Positions 56,593 through 64,000 of a DNA stretch of 64,000 nucleotides are shown here, in pieces (the first letter of the stretch is position 1; every line of letters begins with the position of its first letter). A model generated the notes under the pieces. The model was given only the letters and a program-made list of their open reading frames with translations, was not told the origin of the DNA and made no database searches. The position numbers and the translations under genes are program-made. The stretch comes from Plumapathes pennacea (Eukaryota > Cnidaria > Anthozoa > Antipatharia > Myriopathidae), in assembly GCA_964036295.1 (NCBI GenBank), contig OZ038471.1, positions 13,534,184 through 13,598,183 of the forward strand. Reading direction: 5' to 3'.

Positions 56593-57270
56593 GGTTGTGC
56601 CTAAATCGTACCAACGGGAAGGACAGCCGCGCAAGACTGAAAACGAGTTTAGATCCGATCGCCTCACGACCGAAAATCGGACGATGTCGGTAAATCCTGT
56701 CTTCTGTGTATTTCATCGAACGATGAAATGAACAAGCCTTATTGAGTTACGTGAAATAACATCGCTTCCTTTCATCATAGTTTAGACGATTATAATACAT
56801 ATTGAACCTCGTGGCGAACTAAACTGTAGAAAATGTGACGTGTCCTTCCCGCTGGTACCATATGGTGTAATGGTGTCGTACCAACGGGAAGGACAGAGTG
56901 AAATAACTCGACTATTTTAGTCGAGGATCATTTTAAGTGAAGAGTAAGTGTATCTTCAATAAAATCAAGTGGCATCTCTTCCTTTGGTGGTGATTTAGAC
57001 AACTGAGGCGAACTAAACTGTGATGTGTCCTTCACATTTTCTACAGTTTAGTTCGCCACGAGGTTCAATATTATTATAATCGTCTAAACTATGATGAAAG
57101 GAAGCGATGTTTTTTCACTTAACTCGATAAGGCTTGTTCATTTCATCGTTCGATGAAATACACAGAAGACAGCCATCTTGGATTTACCGACATCGTCCGA
57201 TTCTCGGTCGTGAGGCGATCGGGTCTAAACTCGTTTTCAGTCTTGCGCGGCTGTCCTTCTAGGCACAACC
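56593..57270. mobile_element. foldback repeat family F, copy 2 (large palindrome)
   Basis: Arms of about 245 bp (56593 to about 56840, and about 57027-57270) are inverted copies, beginning GGTTGTGCCT on the left and ending AGGCACAACC on the right. The right arm keeps AAGATGGC-like sequence that the left has lost. The spacer contains a hairpin (56841-56858 with 56878-56895). It matches the family at 41.44-43.11 kb and carries the empty target site of the transposon there. Confidence 0.88.
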
Positions 57271-57275
57271 CTGTA

Positions 57276-57320
57276 CCAGGTCGGGAGCTTCTGCTGCGGA
57301 TGGCCCTGGGAACGAGGTTG
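57276..57320. repeat. dispersed block, inverted copy of 40.02 kb
   Basis: GGGAGCTTCTGCTGCGGATG followed by GCCCTGGGAACGAGGTTG, the complement of the block at 40015-40056 with one or two changes. Both copies sit at the outer side of family F repeats. Confidence 0.7.
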
Positions 57321-57459
57321 GATTAGGGGCACGCAGAAAATAAACTTGTCACCAGGCCTATAGCGTGAGCGCTTGTTCGTAATTTCGGCGCGGGTTGTTT
57401 GTGCGTTATTCAAAACAGAGCCCTCCCATCTAAAAATTCTTCGAGTAACAGCGGTATAA

Positions 57460-57918
57460 ATGTCGTTTATCGCTGTTGTTCTTGCGCCTGAACGAATGGA
57501 GGATTCTAAAGCCCAAATAAAGACGGAAACAGTATAACAAATTGATTATGCGTGATCAGGAGCCCATCTCCTGGCGTGATCATAAACAGAGGGGGAGGGG
57601 GGGGGGGGGTAGCTATTGTAAAATACGTTTGCGCAACCGCAGATTTGTTCGCATCATCAGTTCACACCTGCGACTAGCGACTAGCTGTTGTTGTAGTTAA
57701 CTCAGTTTGGACTCACGAGGCGTCTATACCTCACTCCGCTGTTCATTTGTGGCAGATGACCTCTTCATCCAGCAACCTCAGGAACCTGTGCGATTGCTGG
57801 GTTTAACTACGCATACTGCTTGAGCGTAATTTTTTTGCTTTTCTTTTTTATGCAGGCCATTGCGAAATTAGAAACAGACGTGGATAACGCTCTGGAACAG
57901 TCGCGCAATGTTCCTTGA
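57460..57918 (+). CDS. candidate two-exon small gene (44 aa)
   Basis: ATG at 57460 just after a TATAA run. Exon 1 (57460-57531) reads MSFIAVVLAPERMEDSKAQI and KTET, with a possible donor GTATAA. A strong acceptor (TTTTCTTTTTTATGCAG, 57839-57855) opens exon 2 (57856-57918) in the same phase: AIAKLETDVDNALEQSRNVP and stop. Both parts are acidic-helical and look alike in composition. Unspliced, exon 1 ends in a stop right after the donor. No family recognised. Exon 2 could instead be the last exon of a different gene. Confidence 0.33.
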
Positions 57919-58865
57919 AGTATACGATAAAGCACAATTCAACCTCCAGGACGCTTTTGTACTCATACAAGGTTATGCTTAATGGTGGGGACAATTTGCA
58001 CATTTGAGAATAACATGAAATAATTCACAAAATACTCAAATAACATGAATGGAACTTACCAGCTGGTGTGTCTTTCTGTGGCTTGAGCTGTCTGTGTTGT
58101 ATTTCGGGATCCGGCCCAGGGGTAATTGTGCAATTGTGTAATTGTGTTGCAAAATCTTCCGGAAAAGAGCCTTATAGCCAATGATAGAAAATGGGTTTCT
58201 TGCTCAACGTAACCTGTATATCTAAATTTTTCAAGTGCTACGCGTTCGATACGGCGCCGAACTTACCGGCAGTACCTAAAAGATAAATTTCCATTCAAAA
58301 GCTAAATATTTGTGATCTATTCAGTCTGCTTGTTGCACGTGCTTAACTGGTCTAAAAAAGCAGGAAAATCGTTGTTTCAGGAGGTCTATATTTCAAACTT
58401 CTAAAGAGATGAATAAACTAAACCACGGATTAGTTAATTTTACCTGCTCCATTGCCCTTTACCCTTTGGAAAAAATTCGTTCTAAATGTATTAATGACAC
58501 TCACCAATTTAAGTTTTTATCGACACATTTTTTCTTTCGTTGTTGTAGCACTTATGCACCAGAGTTAATTCATAAACTGCATGGCTTAATAAGAGGAGGT
58601 TTGGTTTTGCACAGATAATCAACCTCTATCGTTTTAGGTGATTCAACATTGATATTAGAGAACAGGTTAAAATTCATGCAATTTAACGAACAATTTTGCC
58701 ACCAGCTTTCTGCTGTTGGTTCGTTTTATTAGATTGGATTATACTATGAGATAATAAAGCATTCAAGTCATTTAACTGAAAAACCCTGGCGTTGAAAATT
58801 TTCAGTATCTCTCCCGAGGCTGTCAAAAGACATTATTTCTCGGCAAGCTTGTTGGATAATATTCG
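57919..58865. other. upstream region of the discoidin-domain gene
   Basis: AT-rich, no clear repeat. A 69-codon frame at 58409-58618 has no domain support. Promoter elements of the downstream gene would be here, but no unambiguous TATA box or initiator could be singled out. Confidence 0.45.
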
Positions 58866-61800
58866 ATGGATCTTTATTCAATTTTGCGGTCTTTGCTTCT
58901 TTTGGCCATTTTGAATTTAGGGTCAGGAAAACGTAAGATGTATTTTGACGTGATTATCCCTTTTCTACTTAGCCCAACCAATACTAGCGAACAATATCTT
59001 GTTTACCAGAATGCTAACTAAACTCATCCCAATTTATGGTCCCTGCGTATCTTTTTTTTTTTTTTTTTTTTTTTCTTTTATCGTCTACAGCCAGCAAGAA
59101 CCGTTCAAATCTGTATGAGCCAGCAGGTAAGAAATACGACACAAAATATCGCTGTATACTCTGCTCATTTAACACGGCAAAAGGGAGTATTTGTAGCCGA
59201 TTGAAACGACATATTTTTCTTCAATGTTGCATCTACAATAAATATATTAAAAAGTCTTTACAGAGAGTTGAAACTAAAAAGCAATTTTGGTACTGACAGA
59301 GATTTCATTTCAGAGGTAATAAAGAGTTTCTGCATGTGAAACGGGACAAATTAAATGCTATAGAAGTTTTGAACCAACTGGTTTTGGCCAAAAGAGATAC
59401 CAACGGAAATTCAATTACAAAATATTATTTAACCTCTATCTTTTGTCACGTTTTTAAATAACCATGGAAACGTCTACTGTTCTTTTTTAAGTGTCCTCTG
59501 GTGGCGATGTTGATGGTGAGTGAATTTTGATTTACAAGTTTAAATATCTGATACAATGTCTTGGATTATTTGTCACAAACTTTGAAATATAATATGACCC
59601 AGCGATTATGAAAATAAGTTTCAACCACAGTCCTTTGCGCGTCGAAATCTCAGATCCACCGATCATTTTTAGAGGCCCAGAAAGTCGAAGGATGAATTAG
59701 CAATCTATTTTCATCCGACTCGTTTGAGAAGAACATTATTATTTTTTGCCTGAAATTACTAGTTAACCTATTTTGCTATTGATTAATATCGTTTTTCGTG
59801 CTGGGAACCAAACTCAGCCTTGGTATTTATACATGTAAACAAAAACATTGAAATCAGTGGCTGAGAGGGCCCCTTTAACAAAGTGCTAAGAAATAAAACC
59901 CACATAACACATTAAGGCAAAACAGTGAAGCTTACATTGTAGCTAATTGACATTTCATGTTCAGATTCCTTGCTTGCTCCTCGTTTTCGCTTAGTAAATC
60001 TATTTAGAAAACCAGCTATAAAGAGAACTAGATGGACTATGTCGGCATGGAAAAATACGTACAACTTGGATCGATTAAGGGTCGATATGTGAAAATTGGA
60101 CGCCGTGAAAGAATTAAAAGCCGACGTTTCGAGCACTAAGCCCTTCGTCTGAGCAAATAGATCCCATAATCTTCACACATCGACCCTTAGTCGATCCAAG
60201 TTATATAGCTGTAGATCTATGAGTCGAGATTATACTTTTTCACGAATAGACGGAAGCGGACTTGACAACACATTCGCCGTGTCCAGAATTGTTGACGATA
60301 AACAGTTAAAAAATAATCTTGGCGCTCACTTGTATAGCGGTTCCACAGCATTGACAATGAATCGTTTAATCCTTTCACTCCCGAGAGTGATCAACTGCGA
60401 TTTTCTCCTTCAGTTTCTTACCAGAAGTATATCATATAGTAGGGAGAACTTGGCTTTTGATACCTTGCTCAGATGAGAGCTGATTAAACTAACAATTCTC
60501 ACTACATCATTTGTACATTTTCCTCTTAAAAGGTTGGGAGAATCTGCATTTTGAACTTGGGAGTAAAAGGGTTAGTTTCTGGAAAGTGTGTAAAATATTT
60601 AATTTATATTCTGTATCTACTCCGCTTCAGACAACGGATGTGTGGAATATGCAAATGGAGATTCATCTTCCAATGATATCATCGATATCCCTACCATGAC
60701 TTGGTCTCAAACACCTTCAGTCGTTTCCATGGGTGCCGGTAATGTGCTGTCCAAAATACCACAAAAATACGTTCTTTATGCTATGTCAGTTAGTTGAGGC
60801 ATACGTAGAGTGAAAGCCCTATTTTTGTCACGCACAGATAACGACGTTATAGAAAATGCGTTGAGGTTATTGGGCTTCTTGACTAATTTCAGGAACGTTA
60901 CACAAAACTGCAAAATCGACATTGAATCCACAGGCCTGGGCAATGACCGCTGGCAATGATTTTTTTTTTTTTTTTTTATCATTTGCTAGAGGATTGCATT
61001 AAATTCATTGCGTGCCCCGAGTTCGGGAGGGAGAGGCCTTCAATTGTTTAGCGCATTGTTCACTTACAACAGATCTTTGCTTAAGAAATGTTATAATTGC
61101 TTTTCCAGCATGCACTGGTGAAGAGCCTCTTGGATTAGAAAGTGGTGTTATCACAGACCAACAGATTAAGGTTTCTACAGAATATGACAAAAACGCTGGT
61201 CCGGAATTAGCCAGACTCAACGTGATTACGGATGGAACAAGGAGAGGGGCCTGGTGTGCAAAGACAATTGATGTAAATCAATGGATGGAGGTAGATTTTG
61301 GCCGAGATGTTAAAATTACAAAGTTCGACACCCAAGGTCGGCAAGACTATGATCAGTGGGTAAAAAGCTATACTCTCTCATACAGCCAGGATGGTGGAAG
61401 CATTTATTATACATATCAAGAGAATGATGCAGAAAAGGTATGTTCTCATAAGCACTTCCGCTTTCTATCTTCCTTTCATTATTGAAAACATAAAAATACC
61501 TTTACTAAAAATACCTTCATACATAGAGGATATTACAAGGCGGCGCGAAGATATGAATTTTATTTTCAAATGGTAAAAACAATATTTTACGAACGAGCGC
61601 TTCGCGAGTGAGTAAAATATTGTTTTTACCACGAGAAAATAAAATCCATATCTTCAAGCCGCCGTGTAATTTTCTTTTTATTATATTAGACACGAGTGTT
61701 TTACGAGAAATTGCACAAACAACCGTGCAAAAGCGGGAAATGATGCCAACATGGAAAATACGCCACTCGGGTCCCGGATGCAGTTTCGTATGGATTTTAC

Positions 61801-63964
61801 GCACGGTATATTTTCCAGTAAAACACTCGTGTCCATATAATAACCGTCCTTCTTTAACCAGGTCTTCGATGGAAATACCGACAGGAACACTGTTGTGTCA
61901 CACCAGCTTATACAGCCTATCACAGCTCGCTATGTCCGTATAAACCCTAAAACGTGGCATCGTCATATTTCCATGCGAGCGGAATTGTATGGCTGTGTTC
62001 CTTCAGGTAATTATTTTGTGTTGTTGTTATTGTTGTATTGTTTTTTGTTCTCTGTTAGTTGAAAACATGATAATGCTGCGTTTGTCTTGGAAACATCAAA
62101 TTGCCAGTGCACGTTTCAGTAATCTTCTGAAGCTGTGCGGTTATTTTGCGTTGTGGGCATAAAATTTCCTCCTTGTGCTACATGGCTAGAACATTACTGG
62201 ACATACAGGAGCTAGTGCTTTATAGCTGTTTTCTCGAACATAATATAATAGTTTATAATAAAGTAAAAAAGTTGAGTTTTACTATGGCATGTGGGTTGAT
62301 CTGAGACTGAATGTAGCTATTTTATTGTTGTACATTATTGCTGTCTTTCTCTGTCTACAGAACGTTATCAAGTTCTTGGTCGCGTCCTTCATATGGACTT
62401 CATAAGGGAGCACCTTGCCACAAAAAAGGGAATTAACTTGGACAACTCTCAGGATCAACCCAACCATATTAATCTTGAAGTCCTGGCTGATACCGTTTAT
62501 GTTAAAGTAAGAGGTTGAATCTTTACTTTGTTCTACAAGAGGGATGCTTGCTTAGTATCTACGAAGTCACTATAAATTGTCTTTCTCTTCATTATTATTA
62601 TTATTACAATTTTCACTGTCTTATGGTGAACTTGTATGAGGAGAGGCTTCTTTACTATATGTTCCGCGATAGTTTCTTAACCCTTTCGCTCTCAAGAGTG
62701 ACCAACTTCAAGTTTCGCCTTCAGTTTCTCACCAAAGATATTATCATACAGTGAGGAGAACTTGGCTTTTCATACCTTGCTCAAATGAAAGCTGATTAAA
62801 CTATTAATTCTCTCTAAATTACTTATATACAATTCCTTCTTCAAAGGCTAAGGAAAATCTGTATTTCATGTTTGGAAGTGGAAGGGTTAAGGATTCCTCA
62901 CCACCAGTTAATTACTTAAAGACAAGAGTTATCGTGTTTTGAACTGGAAACACTCTAAATGCTCTTGGTTTCACCATGCAAGTGACCAGTAATCGTAAAA
63001 TCATATAACCATCTTGATATAACTATAGCTTTGTGAATATCTATCACAGGGCAACATTAAACTCCACGGAATCAATAGCATGACAGTGTTTGCGCGCCAA
63101 ATTGTCTCAGAGGCGGGAAGTCAACTGGATCTCTCTGCTCCGAGTTTGACGCAGCCGTCCAAACGTATGACCCCTGGGGAAGACGGATTTGGGGGAAGGT
63201 TTGGAGTAAATGGTCCGAAAGGTAGGGTTAGATAAACGTAAGCCATACGATTAGCCAAAATATGAGCGCGTTTGTTTTACAACTTATGCACATGTCATAG
63301 CCGGAGCGTTCATTAGAAACTGTTAAATGAAATTTTACACATGTTAAAATCATAAACATATAAAATTATCCACGAAAGGTTTCTGTTACATTTTCGAGTA
63401 TTGACTGTGGAAAAACGAAGCAAATCTTGCCCCATATACACCGAATTATAGATGGCTGACGCGCGGAGAAACCTGGGATTCGTCACTATATCTATGTTAA
63501 ATTCCCTTTGATAGCTTAGAGTGTGCATAGTTATTAAGTAAATAACTATTTAATCATGTGTAGGGAGGAGGGCCAAATAAATCAGCCTGGGCTTTTACAA
63601 GTAGTCCCCCTTTCATAACGAAACTTGCATTTGGAAAGGTTAAGTGTCAGCTTGTGTCAGCCATCTTTATGACAAGGTATAAGTATACAATCATTGTGTC
63701 ATCTTTAACAAAAATTATTATTGCTGATAATTGTTGTTTTTGTTTAAGTGGAGATGTTTACCAACGTGACAGTGGGTTTTTTGAAAGTTATAACCTCTGG
63801 CGGAGATGGTAATCAAGGACAAAATGGCGAGAATGGTAAAGATGGGCTCAGCAGAACTACAACGGTAAGAAAGTTTGATGACCAAGGGCAGAAAGTAACT
63901 AACCCGGTTCAAACGTCGCTCCTCACATGCGCCGAACCTAGTGCAAATGAACAAAAACCATAGT
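58866..63964 (+). CDS. secreted discoidin-domain (F5/8 type C) protein, nine exons, 3' end open
   Basis: Exons chosen by GT-AG sites with matching phases: 58866-58932, 59091-59126, 59492-59515, 60631-60738, 61109-61437, 61862-62006, 62361-62506, 63050-63221 and 63749-63864. The 381 codons start with a signal peptide (MDLYSILRSLLLLAILNLGS), then a short linker. Residues about 80-233 form an F5/8 type C (discoidin) domain, which binds glycans, lipids or matrix proteins outside the cell. Residues about 237-330 look beta-rich (LHGINSMTVFARQIVSEAGS, LDLSAPSL) and carry a GFGGRFGVNG tail. The last exon has a Gly/Asp/Asn-rich stretch (SGGDGNQGQNGENGKDG). A donor follows at 63865 (ACG|GTAAGA), so more exons probably lie beyond the window; if unspliced, the frame ends at a TAG (63961-63963). 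MITEs sit in introns 4, 5 and 7. Likely an adhesion, lectin-like or matrix protein; exact role unknown. Confidence 0.85.
59051..59080 (+). repeat. poly-T run in intron 1, before the acceptor
   Basis: About 23 consecutive T precede CTTTTATCGTCTACAG. It serves as a long polypyrimidine tract and may vary in length. Confidence 0.7.
60061..60206. mobile_element. foldback retroelement terminus in intron 3
   Basis: Arms 60061-60093 and 60174-60206 (ACTTGGATCG, then AAGGGTCGAT) are inverted copies. The loop, read on the minus strand, has AGACGAAGGGCTTAGTGCTC followed by GAAACGTC. That layout resembles the (C)TGANGA-stem-GAAAC core of the palindrome at 35.8 kb. Confidence 0.65.
60365..60573 (-). mobile_element. 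~205-bp MITE family, copy 4 (intron 3)
   Basis: Reverse orientation relative to copies 1-3: begins TTAATCCTTTCACTCCCGAG and ends GGGAGTAAAAGGGTTA. It lies in intron 3 of the discoidin-domain gene. Confidence 0.85.
61109..62006 (+). other. F5/8 type C domain (exons 5 and 6)
   Basis: The domain is bracketed by Cys80 and Cys233, the usual disulphide. Diagnostic stretches are PLGLESGVITDQQI near the start, ITDGTRRGAWCA, WMEVDFGRDVKITKFDTQG, WVKSYTLSYSQDG in the middle and ITARYVRINPKTWHRHISMR with ELYGC at the end. An extra cysteine at residue 128 (AWC) may be free or pair elsewhere. The intron after NDAEK is in phase 0, between two core strands. Confidence 0.93.
61532..61833. mobile_element. 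compound foldback elements in intron 5
   Basis: A 59-bp-arm palindrome (61532-61590 and 61612-61670) is followed by a second inverted pair with perfect 16-bp arms (GACACGAGTGTTTTAC at 61689-61704, complement at 61818-61833). The right end lies only 28 bases before the acceptor of exon 6. Confidence 0.8.
62677..62890 (-). mobile_element. ~205-bp MITE family, copy 5 (intron 7)
   Basis: Begins TTAACCCTTTCGCTCTCAAG and ends GGAAGTGGAAGGGTTAA. Same orientation as copy 4. It lies in intron 7 of the discoidin-domain gene. Confidence 0.87.
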
Positions 63965-64000
63965 TTGAACTAATTTTGCATCACGTTCGGTGGCGCATTT

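Overview
This is eukaryotic genomic DNA, most likely from a cnidarian and probably a stony coral (inference). It is AT-rich, carries short GT-AG introns and is dominated by transposable-element debris. Three retroelement types common in cnidarian genomes are present: a Ngaro/DIRS-type tyrosine-recombinase element, a BEL/Pao remnant and a Ty3/Gypsy-like tail with LTR. There is also a RecQ-like helicase fragment, and a secreted discoidin-domain (F5/8 type C) gene of a style typical of cnidarian extracellular proteins. No bacterial operon, rRNA, CRISPR array or canonical tRNA gene was seen.

Layout. 1-7.3 kb: dispersed foldback/MITE elements and one possible small minus-strand ORF. 7.39-10.83 kb: left arm of a large inverted duplication. 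12.25-12.75 kb: second, 5'-truncated copy of the 6.5-kb MITE. 13.2-31.5 kb: a satellite domain. Its core (15.0-29.9 kb) is an array of ~816-bp units with three orientation switches. Blocks of an unrelated ~330-bp tandem repeat flank the core on both sides. 31.5-44.7 kb: mostly non-autonomous DNA transposons, two of them with clear 9-10 bp target duplications. The same stretch holds a near-perfect palindrome, minisatellites, a Gypsy-like LTR fragment, a broken RecQ-like helicase and a candidate small secreted cysteine peptide gene. 44.7-54.7 kb: right arm of the inverted duplication, enlarged by a BEL/Pao remnant, a degenerate Ngaro-like element and two strongly expanded 21-bp minisatellites. 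55.2-57.9 kb: first exons of two minus-strand genes and a tiny two-exon plus-strand candidate, separated by a foldback element. 58.87-63.96 kb: the best gene in the window, a nine-exon plus-strand gene with signal peptide, F5/8 type C domain and Gly/Asp-rich tail. It probably runs past the window edge.

How it fits together. Most open reading frames here come from repeats. The genes judged real or possibly real are the discoidin-domain gene, the ubiquitin-like-fold first exons at 56.1-56.6 kb and the peptide precursor at 44.0 kb. The most unusual structures are the 816-bp satellite, whose unit is itself an old inverted dimer, and the ~34-kb-spaced inverted duplication whose two copies differ greatly in minisatellite length. 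All assignments come from reading the sequence; no database search was run.
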